Made by a program: the position numbers and the translations under genes. Shown here piece by piece: positions 27,856 to 35,718 of a DNA stretch of 64,000 nucleotides. Numbering within the stretch: position 1 is the first letter of the stretch; every line of letters begins with the position of its first letter. Origin of the DNA: Bacteroidota bacterium (lineage in GTDB: Bacteria > Bacteroidota > Bacteroidia > Flavobacteriales_D > Crocinitomicaceae); assembly GCA_030148165.1 (NCBI GenBank), contig JASBTZ010000003.1, positions 868,001-932,000 on the forward strand, read 5' to 3'. The notes below the pieces were generated by a model. It was given only the letters and a program-made list of their open reading frames with translations, was not told the DNA's origin and searched no databases.

Positions 27856-28488
27856 ATGTTGTCGGAAGAAATTATAAAATCATTGTCTCTGGGGCATGCC
27901 GGATTTGGAGCTATCTCATTACTCGCCGGATTAATTGGACTCATTGCCCGAAAAGGTGGATTCACACATCGTATCAGTGGGCGGATATATTTTTACTCCA
28001 TGGCAATCACAATTTTTGTTGCAATCTTTGTGGCGTTAATGCCCAATCATAAAAGTCCATTCCTGATCGCCGTGGGTATCTTTTCAGCTTACATGTTGAT
28101 TGTCGGTTTCAGAGCCATTCGATTTTCCAGAAAGAAGAAAGTTCTGTTCATTGATAAGGTAGTCTCTTATTTGATGGTCGCTGTGGGCTTGACCATGATC
28201 CTATACCCGGTTATCGTTCTGAAAAAGATTCATATTGTCCTCGCGGTATTTGGTGCAATTGGCATAATGCTAGCCATCGGTGATCTTCGCAGTTATGCTA
28301 ACGAACAGAAACTATACGCGAACTGGAAATCAATGCACTTAAGTAGAATGATCGGATCATACATTGCGGCGACTACCGCATTCGTGGTTGTCAATAATGT
28401 TGGGCCGTGGTACGTGAATTGGTTTGCGCCAGGAGTTGCCGGTACAATTTTAATCTTCTATTGGACCAATCGCATAAGCAAGAGCTAA
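27856..28488 (+). CDS. DUF2306-like integral membrane protein
   Basis: 210 residues with about six hydrophobic helices (for example 14-33, 43-62, 70-88, 106-127, 131-146, 190-207). The first helix pair with HAGFGAISLL and GFTHRISGRIYFYSM resembles the DUF2306 membrane family with conserved histidines. Function unknown. It is downstream of, and tightly coupled to, the small STAS-like gene. Its stop overlaps the stop of arsM on the other strand by 3 bases, a compact convergent junction. Confidence 0.8.
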   Translation: MLSEEIIKSLSLGHAGFGAISLLAGLIGLIARKGGFTHRISGRIYFYSMAITIFVAIFVALMPNHKSPFLIAVGIFSAYMLIVGFRAIRFSRKKKVLFIDKVVSYLMVAVGLTMILYPVIVLKKIHIVLAVFGAIGIMLAIGDLRSYANEQKLYANWKSMHLSRMIGSYIAATTAFVVVNNVGPWYVNWFAPGVAGTILIFYWTNRISKS

Positions 28489-29453
28489 CAGCATCCTCCT
28501 CCGTCATAGAAATAGGTTGATTCGGATATATAAAGATCATTCCGATTCAATGAACTGAGAGACCGAGCAGTTTTGTCACATATCGCCATCGGTTGGTTTG
28601 GCATCAGCACATGACCATTTCCGTCATCGAAAAATTCTTCAGAACCGAAGTAAATGGCATTTTTACCTGTGAACACACATGGTCCATCAGCCGGCATAGG
28701 GTCTTTAATCGCACAAACCTCTACTGATTCCAGATATATTAGTTGGTCCGTATCGTAATGTTCCGGATCTAATACCCTGTAAGGACGTTTTGCTCTGATT
28801 TCTACCGTGCCAAATCCGGCCTCCGTGATCATTTCTATGTATTCTTCCAAGGATAAGGAACCGCTCAAACACAAAGCTCGCAGACCTTCGTCATTACGTA
28901 ATTTATCGGGTATCGGGTCTTCCGTGACAGGGTCAGACAGAACAAGTCGACCATAAGGCTTAAGAACGCGATACATTTCAGCAAGTGCTTTCTTCAGATC
29001 GTCTTTCTCGAAAATATTGAAAAGGCAATTTTGAGCAGCTACGTCTACGGAAGCATCCTCAAGTGGTAAATCCAAAGCGTTACCTTTTCTCAAATCAACA
29101 AATTCGGTATCGAACCAATCATTCTGTGAAGCCGCAATGGCCAGATTTTGTTGACAGCTTTTAAGCATTTCATCAACAACGTCCACACCAATAATGCTAC
29201 CGGAATTTCTACTGAAATATGAAAACTGCAGTAACTCCATCCCTCCCCCAACACCAACGTAAAGTACACGTGGTTCATTTGTCAGGTCACGAAGATGGAC
29301 GGTGCTTCCGCAACCATAGTTCATCTGCAGCATGATTTCCGGAACTTCCAATCCCGGGAATGCCCAAACAGGTGTTGTGGTGCAGCACAAACCGACATCA
29401 GGTGTCAGTGCTGCTTCCTTGTATACATCCGCTGTTGTGTCTAAGTATGACAT
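28485..29453 (-). CDS. arsM: Arsenite methyltransferase for arsenosugar synthesis (ArsM)
   Basis: A class I SAM-dependent methyltransferase of 322 residues by the start chosen here. It has SAM motif I YVGVGGGMELL (about 65-75), a GVDVVDEML strand, and conserved cysteines expected for arsenite binding: C23/C24 (VGLCC), C143 (AQNCLFNIF) and C195 (ALCLSG). A Cys-Cys pair ends the protein (DGGGCC). It methylates As(III). The start is the ATG 1 base after the arsS stop; an in-frame ATG 111 bases further upstream lies inside arsS and would add an unlikely N-terminal extension. With arsS it forms the arsenosugar module known in bacteria. No arsR or arsenite efflux gene is nearby. Confidence 0.93.
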   Translation of the reverse strand: MSYLDTTADVYKEAALTPDVGLCCTTTPVWAFPGLEVPEIMLQMNYGCGSTVHLRDLTNEPRVLYVGVGGGMELLQFSYFSRNSGSIIGVDVVDEMLKSCQQNLAIAASQNDWFDTEFVDLRKGNALDLPLEDASVDVAAQNCLFNIFEKDDLKKALAEMYRVLKPYGRLVLSDPVTEDPIPDKLRNDEGLRALCLSGSLSLEEYIEMITEAGFGTVEIRAKRPYRVLDPEHYDTDQLIYLESVEVCAIKDPMPADGPCVFTGKNAIYFGSEEFFDDGNGHVLMPNQPMAICDKTARSLSSLNRNDLYISESTYFYDGGGCC

Positions 29454-29454
29454 A

Positions 29455-30501
29455 TTAGATGGTTGTTCCGCTACAGCTTGATCCCGCTCCCGCAGTACAG
29501 CCATAGCAATGTTGATTAACAATGATTTCTCTTTCTTGAGTAGTTGACTGATCGAATTCAGCAATGTGTTGACGATCGGTCCTAATCTTCAAATCCAGCA
29601 TCTGGTTAAAATCGCAATCGTATAGATAACCATCCCACCCGACGGAGACCATGCTTCGACACATAACGTTTTCCGCAGCATCCGGGTTAAAGGAATTCAC
29701 CAGCTTTTCCATATACATGTCATAGTTCTCACTTGCCAAAAGAAACTCCAGGAAACGATTGATCGGTAAATTAGTTATTGTAAACAATTGATTGAACGCG
29801 ATACCATATTCTGATAAGAGAACTTTTTTATAATCTTTTTGCAATGAAGCCTGATCGCCTGGTAACGATGGTCCTCCGGGATTATAAACCAAATTCAATA
29901 TCAACCCTGTATCATCTTTGCCATAGCCTTCCCTATTCAGCATTTTCAATGCCTTAATACTCTGTTGAAACACTCCTTTGCCTCGTTGTGAATCCGTATT
30001 ACTTTCGGTATAACATGGCAAGGATGAAATGATTTCTACTTCATTCTTTCGGTAAAACTCAGGTAGATGATGGTACTTTTTATTGGCGAGTATGATTGTC
30101 AGATTACAACGTACAATCACATGCTTTCCCAAGGCTCGAAGTTCTTTCACGAACCATTCGAAATTCGGGTTCATTTCAGGTGCTCCACCAGTCAAATCAA
30201 CTGTCGTACAATTGGAATGGCGAATAGCGTTTAGGCAGAACTCCATGGTTTCTCGGGTCATGATCTCCTTTCTATCCGGTCCTGCATCTACGTGACAATG
30301 ATTGCAAACCTGATTACACATCTTACCCAGATTGATCTGAAATGTATCGACCGAGACCGGTTTCAAGGGAAATAAATCTATGTCTTTCATTTGATCTTCA
30401 AATCTTCGAAGACCTGAATTTTGAATCAAGTCGATCTGCTTGCTGCTCTCAGATAAATTATGTTTTTGCGCTTTAAGCGACTTATGAGTCAATACTGCCA
30501 T
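29455..30501 (-). CDS. arsS: Arsenosugar biosynthesis radical SAM protein (ArsS)
   Basis: A 348-residue radical SAM enzyme. The cluster-binding CxxxCxxC is seen at C62, C66 and C69 (KMCNQVCNHCH). Glycine-rich and substrate-region motifs follow (TGGAPEMNP about 104-112). The C-terminal region has further cysteines: C274 region (NVMCRSMVSVG), YDCDFNQM and the tail CYGCTAGAGSSCSGT, likely for an auxiliary cluster or arsenic binding. The family installs a 5'-deoxyadenosyl group on methylated arsenic, giving arsenosugar precursors. It lies 1 base before arsM and 49 bases after a CPBP protease gene on the same strand. Confidence 0.94.
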   Translation of the reverse strand: MAVLTHKSLKAQKHNLSESSKQIDLIQNSGLRRFEDQMKDIDLFPLKPVSVDTFQINLGKMCNQVCNHCHVDAGPDRKEIMTRETMEFCLNAIRHSNCTTVDLTGGAPEMNPNFEWFVKELRALGKHVIVRCNLTIILANKKYHHLPEFYRKNEVEIISSLPCYTESNTDSQRGKGVFQQSIKALKMLNREGYGKDDTGLILNLVYNPGGPSLPGDQASLQKDYKKVLLSEYGIAFNQLFTITNLPINRFLEFLLASENYDMYMEKLVNSFNPDAAENVMCRSMVSVGWDGYLYDCDFNQMLDLKIRTDRQHIAEFDQSTTQEREIIVNQHCYGCTAGAGSSCSGTTI

Positions 30502-30550
30502 CTTTCAATTATAATCTCTGAGACGTTTCTGAAACTGTTTTCTTACATGA

Positions 30551-31441
30551 TCAGTCTTTGATGATGAATCTTTCTTTCCATGATCCCCATTTGAAGATCT
30601 TCCCAAAGATAAATAACAGAAGAATTTGAATTGCAACCGCGATCACAATGTTTATCCATCCAAAGGTCGGTTCTGTGTGATCAATAAGCAGCGCATCTGT
30701 ATGAAAGGCCTGCCAGTCGTTTGTCACGATGATTGATGCGAAGATATTGTTGATAGCGTGATACCCCAATCCAAGCTCCAGCCCATCATCCATATGAGCC
30801 AACACCCCTAGAAAAATTCCAGTAATAATGTAATACGATAATATGAAGTACCCGAGTTTTCCGACTTCCGGATTACCAGCGTGCATCGCTCCGAACAGTA
30901 TTCCACTTAGCACGATACTGAATATAACCCTCCCAAATGCCTTTTGAAATCCTTGCATTAATACTCCTCGAAAAAATATCTCTTCAGCTGAAGTCTGGAT
31001 GGGTATCAGGAAAATAGAGATTGCCAGTAAAGGAAAAAAGGTTGACAAGTTGAAATTCCATTCAAGTTCTAAACCCAGCAGGTAATCTATCAAAAGCATT
31101 ACAAATAATCCGATCCCCCAGACCCCGAACCCCACAAAGAATCGCCTCCAGTCAAACTGATCTCTTGCCGTAAAAACACTTAGTATCGGGCGATCATGAA
31201 AAAGTTTTATGCTGATCAATACGGCAGCGAACACCAGTAAATACGGAATGAGCTGAATTGTTAAGAATAAATTCAAATTGGAAACTTGCTCCAGGTTATC
31301 CAGATCAACATGTAAGTATTCCTGAATCAGATATCCCGCAAGTGAAGCACCAATCATTAGCGCAGTAAAGACCATTGCAATAGTCATGACATAAGCGCCA
31401 ATCCTGGTTGTTCCTTTCTTTGCGTGATCGATAAAGCGCAT
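30551..31441 (-). CDS. CPBP family intramembrane glutamic endopeptidase
   Basis: A 296-residue membrane protein with about eight hydrophobic segments. Residues E153, E154 and R158 in SAEEIFFRG form the CPBP motif 1 (EExxxR), followed by AMHAGNPEV (motif 2 region with His) and GYHAINN (motif with His/Asn). Members (Rce1-like) cleave within or near the membrane; some process prenylated proteins or bacteriocins. Its start lies 2 bases after the dnaJ stop (TGATCATG), which implies co-transcription with the chaperone genes. Substrate unknown. Confidence 0.92.
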   Translation of the reverse strand: MRFIDHAKKGTTRIGAYVMTIAMVFTALMIGASLAGYLIQEYLHVDLDNLEQVSNLNLFLTIQLIPYLLVFAAVLISIKLFHDRPILSVFTARDQFDWRRFFVGFGVWGIGLFVMLLIDYLLGLELEWNFNLSTFFPLLAISIFLIPIQTSAEEIFFRGVLMQGFQKAFGRVIFSIVLSGILFGAMHAGNPEVGKLGYFILSYYIITGIFLGVLAHMDDGLELGLGYHAINNIFASIIVTNDWQAFHTDALLIDHTEPTFGWINIVIAVAIQILLLFIFGKIFKWGSWKERFIIKD

Positions 31442-31443
31442 GA

Positions 31444-32553
31444 TCAGAACATGTCTTTCATTCGTTGGAAAAAGTTTTTATCGGTTTCGTCTGGTTGGGG
31501 TTGGAAGTTCTCACTCTCTCTCAATTTCTCAAGCAACTCTCGCTCCTCCTTGGAAACTTTCTTCGGAGTCCAAACGTTGATATGTACGAAAAGGTCTCCA
31601 TTTCCATAACCGTGTAAAGACGGTAGTCCTTTTCCTTTTAACCTCAACACTTTACCGCTTTGTGTACCCGGCTCGACCTTGATCTTTGCTTTTCCGGTTA
31701 CGGTGGGGATTTCAATTGATGATCCCATCACGGCATCTACAAAGTTGATATATGCTTCAAAGTGAAGATTGTCTCCATCTCTTTTGAGGTCTTCATCGGG
31801 AATCTCTTCGATCACGACGATAAGATCTCCAGGAACACCATCGAATGGTCCGGCGTTTCCTTTACCTGTGACGCTTAGTTGAATTCCATCCATCACTCCT
31901 GGTGGAATATCTACTTCAATGATCTCCTCTTTGCGAACCAATCCCTGTTCATTTGCTTCTGGCGGCTTCTGGTCTATCGACTTACCAGCACCTCGACATA
32001 CATTACAGGTCGATTGTGTCTGCATTGCGCCTAAGAAAGTCTGTGATACTCTCGTAATCCTTCCTGTCCCATTACAAGTTGGACAATCCTTATAGCTCAC
32101 ACCATCAGCATTAACGAGCTTGTTTACCTTGATTTTTTTGTGAACTCCTTCGGCAATTTCTTTAAGGGTCAGTTTCATTTTCACCCGAAGATTCGTTCCC
32201 CTGGTTACGCGTGGTCCTCCTCTGCTCCCACCAAAACTTCCACCAAAAGCACTACCGAAAATATCACCGAACTGAGAGAATATGTCTTCCATATTCATTC
32301 CTCCCGCGCCGAAACCTCCGCCGCCAACACCTGCGTGACCAAACTGATCGTACTGAGATTTCTTTTGAGGGTCGCTCAACACCTCATAAGCCTCAGCTGC
32401 TTCTTTAAACTTCTCTTCTGCTTCTGCATCACCTGGGTTCTTGTCTGGGTGATATTTGAGCGCTAGCTTTCGATATGCTTTTTTGATCTCTGCTTCATCA
32501 GCGTTTTTGGAAACGCCCAATACTTCGTAATAATCTCTTTTTTCGCTCATCAA
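31444..32553 (-). CDS. dnaJ: Chaperone protein DnaJ (Hsp40), single zinc centre
   Basis: 369 residues: J domain (about 5-70) with HPD at 35-37, a Gly/Phe-rich linker (about 72-118), a shortened zinc domain and the C-terminal client-binding domains. DnaJ normally has four CxxCxGxG repeats forming two zinc centres; here only two are present, CPTCNGTG (C157, C160) and CNVCRGAG (C183, C186). The outer pair is replaced by NADGVSYKD and [11 protein letters not shown]. The two remaining repeats are the inner pair, so one intact zinc site is kept. As I recall, the same change is usual in Flavobacteriales. Translation may start at the second of two adjacent ATG codons. It is 6 bases after grpE. Confidence 0.97.
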   Translation of the reverse strand: MMSEKRDYYEVLGVSKNADEAEIKKAYRKLALKYHPDKNPGDAEAEEKFKEAAEAYEVLSDPQKKSQYDQFGHAGVGGGGFGAGGMNMEDIFSQFGDIFGSAFGGSFGGSRGGPRVTRGTNLRVKMKLTLKEIAEGVHKKIKVNKLVNADGVSYKDCPTCNGTGRITRVSQTFLGAMQTQSTCNVCRGAGKSIDQKPPEANEQGLVRKEEIIEVDIPPGVMDGIQLSVTGKGNAGPFDGVPGDLIVVIEEIPDEDLKRDGDNLHFEAYINFVDAVMGSSIEIPTVTGKAKIKVEPGTQSGKVLRLKGKGLPSLHGYGNGDLFVHINVWTPKKVSKEERELLEKLRESENFQPQPDETDKNFFQRMKDMF

Positions 32554-32559
32554 ATTAAA

Positions 32560-33111
32560 TTATTGTCCCACCACCACTTTAGCGTAACGAATCACTTTAT
32601 CATTTAGATAGTATCCTTTTTCAACGGTGTCCATTACCTTTCCTTTCTCTTTCTTCTTTTCTGCCGGGACATTGGCTATTGCCTCATGAAGCTCACTATC
32701 AAATGATTCACCGCTGGATTTCATTTCTTTCAAACCATTCGTTTCTAAAATATGTTTGAATTTATGATGAATCAGCTTGAACCCTTCCTTGAGTGTTTCT
32801 AAATCATCTACATTTTCATTGTTCTGAATGGCTCTTTCGAAATCATCCAAAACAGGAAGCATATCTTTTAGAATATCCGCGTTAGCGTTGGCAATTATAT
32901 CCAGCTTTTCCTTATTCGATCTTCTACGAAAGTTATCGAATTCAGCATGCAAGCGAAGAAATTTATCATTCATTTCATTGAAACGATCTTCCATCGTTGG
33001 TTCAGAATTCACCTCCTGTTGAGGCGTTTCTTCATTACCATTCTCGACAGATTCTTTCTTCTGGTTTTCTTCTTCCTGCTGTTTTATATCCTTTTCGTCA
33101 GACATTTTCAA
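32560..33111 (-). CDS. grpE: Nucleotide exchange factor GrpE
   Basis: 183 residues: an acidic, Gln/Glu-rich N-terminal segment, a long coiled-coil (about 45-100, RFNEMNDKFLRLHAEFDNFRRRSNKEK) and the C-terminal beta-wing domain with HEAIANVPAEKKKEKGKVMDTVEKGYYLNDKVIRYAKVVV. GrpE releases ADP from DnaK. The ATG at the given end and a second ATG two codons later (MSDEKD) are both possible. It is the first gene of grpE-dnaJ, possibly extending to the CPBP protease, arsS and arsM. A promoter-like element shared with dnaK lies 18 bases upstream. Confidence 0.97.
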   Translation of the reverse strand: MKMSDEKDIKQQEEENQKKESVENGNEETPQQEVNSEPTMEDRFNEMNDKFLRLHAEFDNFRRRSNKEKLDIIANANADILKDMLPVLDDFERAIQNNENVDDLETLKEGFKLIHHKFKHILETNGLKEMKSSGESFDSELHEAIANVPAEKKKEKGKVMDTVEKGYYLNDKVIRYAKVVVGQ

Positions 33112-33128
33112 AATTTTATTTTGAGGAT

Positions 33129-33168
33129 GTCAAAGATACTGCCAATTACGAAAACAGGACAGAGTGTC
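33129..33168 (-). promoter_or_regulatory. grpE control region: TGGCA-N6-TTGAC element and inverted repeat
   Basis: On the minus strand TGGCAGTATCTTTGAC (33144-33129) has the same TGGCA-N6-TTGAC layout as the element before dnaK. An inverted repeat GACA-GAG-TGTC (33158-33168) lies 13 bases further upstream, comparable with the TGACA/TGTCA repeat before dnaK. A further TGTCA stands at 33197-33201. Confidence 0.42.
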
Positions 33169-33231
33169 ACATTTCTTTTGGATTACTAGGTAAAGATGTC
33201 AGTTTTATTAAAGATAAGCCCTCTTTCAGGA

Positions 33232-33741
33232 TTACTCAACCTTCAGATATTTATCGAGAACAAGGTGCAAATTCAATCCGCGAAGCTCATTACCGCTTGC
33301 AAGGATTTTGCCTTCGCCATCGATCAAGAATGCCTTCGGAATTGAGGCAACTCCATAGGTTCGTATAACTTCTTTGTTTTCGTCCCAGACGTGGTTCTTC
33401 CATACAAGGGAATCCTTTTCGATCGCCCTTTTCCAGGCTTTCTCATTTTTATCCAATGATACGCTATACACGGTGAATCCTTTTCCATTCAGAAACTTCT
33501 CCTTGTTGTACTTATGATAAGCCTCTACCACGTTAGGATTTTCTTTGCGACAAGGTCCACACCACGAAGCCCAAAAGTCAATCAACACCATTTTACCGCG
33601 AAGTTTTGATAGCTTCAAAACCTTGCCTTTTGGTGTCTTCAACTCGATGTCCGGTGCAATGTCACCGTTATTAATTCCGGTTTGATCTGGCGTTACGGAT
33701 GCAAACAGTAGAATCAGTGATATATACAGGAATGCTCTCAT
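33232..33741 (-). CDS. TlpA-like thiol-disulfide oxidoreductase
   Basis: 169 residues with an N-terminal signal or anchor segment (about 2-16) and a thioredoxin-like domain. The redox motif WCGPC is at 60-64 (C61, C64), and the cis-proline is in VASIPKAF. It should act in the periplasm, reducing or exchanging disulfides, for example in cytochrome c maturation or protein repair. The start ATG shares its A with the murA stop codon (TAATG), so it is translationally coupled to murA, an unusual neighbour for a redox protein. No clear terminator follows. Confidence 0.92.
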   Translation of the reverse strand: MRAFLYISLILLFASVTPDQTGINNGDIAPDIELKTPKGKVLKLSKLRGKMVLIDFWASWCGPCRKENPNVVEAYHKYNKEKFLNGKGFTVYSVSLDKNEKAWKRAIEKDSLVWKNHVWDENKEVIRTYGVASIPKAFLIDGEGKILASGNELRGLNLHLVLDKYLKVE

Positions 33742-35048
33742 TAACCAATTCGACGAATGTCGGCTCCTAAGTTGTTCAATCTAATATCTATATCCTGATA
33801 CCCTCGATCGATCTGTTCAATATTGTGTATGATACTGGTTCCTTTAGCCGAAAGTGCAGCAATCAGTAGCGAAACTCCTGCTCTAATATCCGGGGAAGTC
33901 ATCTGAATCCCTTTCAGATCATGCTTTCGGTCAAGGCCGATTACGGTCGCGCGATGGGGATCACAAAGAATGATCTGCGCTCCCATATCGATCAGTTTAT
34001 CGACGAAGAACAAGCGAGACTCAAACATTTTCTGATGAATCAGCACAGCTCCTTTTGCCTGGATGGCTGTAACCAGGACAATAGAAAGTAAATCCGGTGT
34101 GAAGCCTGGCCATGGAGCATCTGCAATAGTCATAATCGATCCATCAATGAACGATTCGATCTCGTATCGTTTCTGTTTAGGAATAAACATATCGTCACCC
34201 TTCTTTTCGATCTTTATCCCAAGTCTTTTGAAGATATCGGGAATAATACCCAGGTTTTCCCAACTAACATCCTTGATGGTTATCTCAGATTGTGTCATTG
34301 CGGCAAGACCAATAAAGGATCCAATTTCGATCATGTCAGGCAGTATACGATGGTAACATCCACCTAATTTCTTTACCCCTTGTATAGTCAAGCGATTCGA
34401 ACCGATTCCCTCTATTTTCGCTCCCATACTATTTAACATACGGCAAAGCTGCTGTAGATAAGGTTCGCATGCAGCATTATAGATAACTGTTTCACCTTTA
34501 GCCATCACCGCAGCCATCACCACATTAGCTGTACCAGTAACAGAGGCTTCATCTAAATGCAGGTAAGTACCTGCTAGATTTTTTGCTTCTACCGAATAGA
34601 AATGTTCACCGGGATTATAATTGAACTTCGCTCCGAGTTTTTCAAACCCTACGAAGTGGGTGTCCAGTCGTCTACGACCAATTTTATCACCCCCTGGTTT
34701 TGGTAAGTATCCAACTCCAAATCGTGCCAATAAAGGTCCAACAATCATCACGGAACCGCGTAGAGAGCTCGCTCTGTTTTTAAAATCTTCAGATTGAAGA
34801 TATTCCAGATTAACCTCTTTTGCCTGAAAAATATAGGTGCCCTTTTCTACTTTCTCGATCTTTACTCCCATTCGTTGGAGTAAGCCGATTAGTTTGTTGA
34901 CATCAACGATGTCCGGAATGTTTGATATAGTGATCTTTTCTGCCGTCAGCAGAGGTGCACATAATACTTGTAATGCTTCGTTCTTTGCTCCCTGTGGAAT
35001 TAATTCACCTTTTAGTGGTTTCCCACCATGGATTTCAAATGACGCCAT
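33741..35048 (-). CDS. murA: UDP-N-acetylglucosamine 1-carboxyvinyltransferase (MurA), Asp variant
   Basis: 435 residues of the EPT family. The enzyme transfers enolpyruvate from PEP to UDP-GlcNAc, the first committed step of peptidoglycan synthesis. The N-terminal KNEALQ motif and the active-site loop are recognisable. In the loop PKPGGDKIGRRRLDTHF the residue aligned with E. coli Cys115 is D121. The Cys-to-Asp change keeps activity in other bacteria but prevents alkylation by fosfomycin, so intrinsic resistance is predicted. The gene begins directly after the DUF4290 stop (TAAATG) and ends overlapping tlpA. Confidence 0.97.
   Translation of the reverse strand: MASFEIHGGKPLKGELIPQGAKNEALQVLCAPLLTAEKITISNIPDIVDVNKLIGLLQRMGVKIEKVEKGTYIFQAKEVNLEYLQSEDFKNRASSLRGSVMIVGPLLARFGVGYLPKPGGDKIGRRRLDTHFVGFEKLGAKFNYNPGEHFYSVEAKNLAGTYLHLDEASVTGTANVVMAAVMAKGETVIYNAACEPYLQQLCRMLNSMGAKIEGIGSNRLTIQGVKKLGGCYHRILPDMIEIGSFIGLAAMTQSEITIKDVSWENLGIIPDIFKRLGIKIEKKGDDMFIPKQKRYEIESFIDGSIMTIADAPWPGFTPDLLSIVLVTAIQAKGAVLIHQKMFESRLFFVDKLIDMGAQIILCDPHRATVIGLDRKHDLKGIQMTSPDIRAGVSLLIAALSAKGTSIIHNIEQIDRGYQDIDIRLNNLGADIRRIG
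34686..34688 (-). other. murA: MurA catalytic-loop codon: Asp in place of Cys
   Basis: The codon GAT (residue 121) occupies the position of the fosfomycin-reactive cysteine. Confidence 0.9.
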
Positions 35049-35687
35049 TTATCGCTTATGTTTCTTGTTTTTAGATTTTTTGCGTGTGTTGGTACGACGA
35101 TTATTATTGTTATTATTCGAACGTATCCCTAGTGTTTTCAACATTTGATTCGTAGAGGCAAGGTCCTCATCCGGATTCTCGATATTTAATTCGCCTCTGG
35201 ACAATTCCATCATTTGTTCGGCGATCACACTGTTTTCTACTGTGTTATTATTGTGTAATAAGAACTGAGCTTTCATAAAGTAACCCATGCGTTCCTTAAG
35301 AAAGTCCTTTTCATCTTCTGAAAGACCTTCCGTTTGTTCCAGAATTTTCTGTGTGTATTGTCCGTAATGACCGTAACGAATTCTGCTTTTCGGATACTTC
35401 ATTATGTTAGGTCTCTCCTCCAATATTTCCTTCCTAGGCTTTTCGTAAGGTGAGTCTACATCCAATTGAAAGTCTGACATAATGAACAAGTGCGTCCAAA
35501 GTTTGTGAACATAATCATCGACATCTCTCAAGTGCGGATTAAGTTGCCCCATCACGTCAATAATTGCTTTCGCGGCTCTGTTGCGCTCATCACGATCCTC
35601 TATCTCCATTGCGTGCTGGATCATGTTCTGCACGTTTCTTCCGTATTCCGGAAGCAATAATCTTCCTCTACTCGTGTTATATTGCAT
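35049..35687 (-). CDS. DUF4290 domain-containing protein
   Basis: About 212 residues. The start MQYNTSRGRLLLPEYGRNVQ is typical of the DUF4290 family of Bacteroidota; an upstream in-frame ATG would run into purL and is rejected. The protein is hydrophilic and probably cytoplasmic. It ends with a low-complexity asparagine run followed by a strongly basic tail (RRTNTRKKSKNKKHKR), which may bind nucleic acid; this is inference. It lies between purL and murA in a tightly spaced operon. Function of the family is unknown to me. Confidence 0.85.
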   Translation of the reverse strand: MQYNTSRGRLLLPEYGRNVQNMIQHAMEIEDRDERNRAAKAIIDVMGQLNPHLRDVDDYVHKLWTHLFIMSDFQLDVDSPYEKPRKEILEERPNIMKYPKSRIRYGHYGQYTQKILEQTEGLSEDEKDFLKERMGYFMKAQFLLHNNNTVENSVIAEQMMELSRGELNIENPDEDLASTNQMLKTLGIRSNNNNNNRRTNTRKKSKNKKHKR

Positions 35688-35718
35688 TCTTTGCTGATTA
35701 CTTTGCGAGACCAAACTA

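Noticed and set aside
29454-29564. N-terminal extension of arsM
   Set aside because: The upstream ATG lies inside arsS; the ATG 1 base after the arsS stop gives the normal family N-terminus.
33170-33240. Repeated AGTAATCC...AAAG segments upstream of grpE
   Set aside because: Only two short imperfect copies; likely chance.
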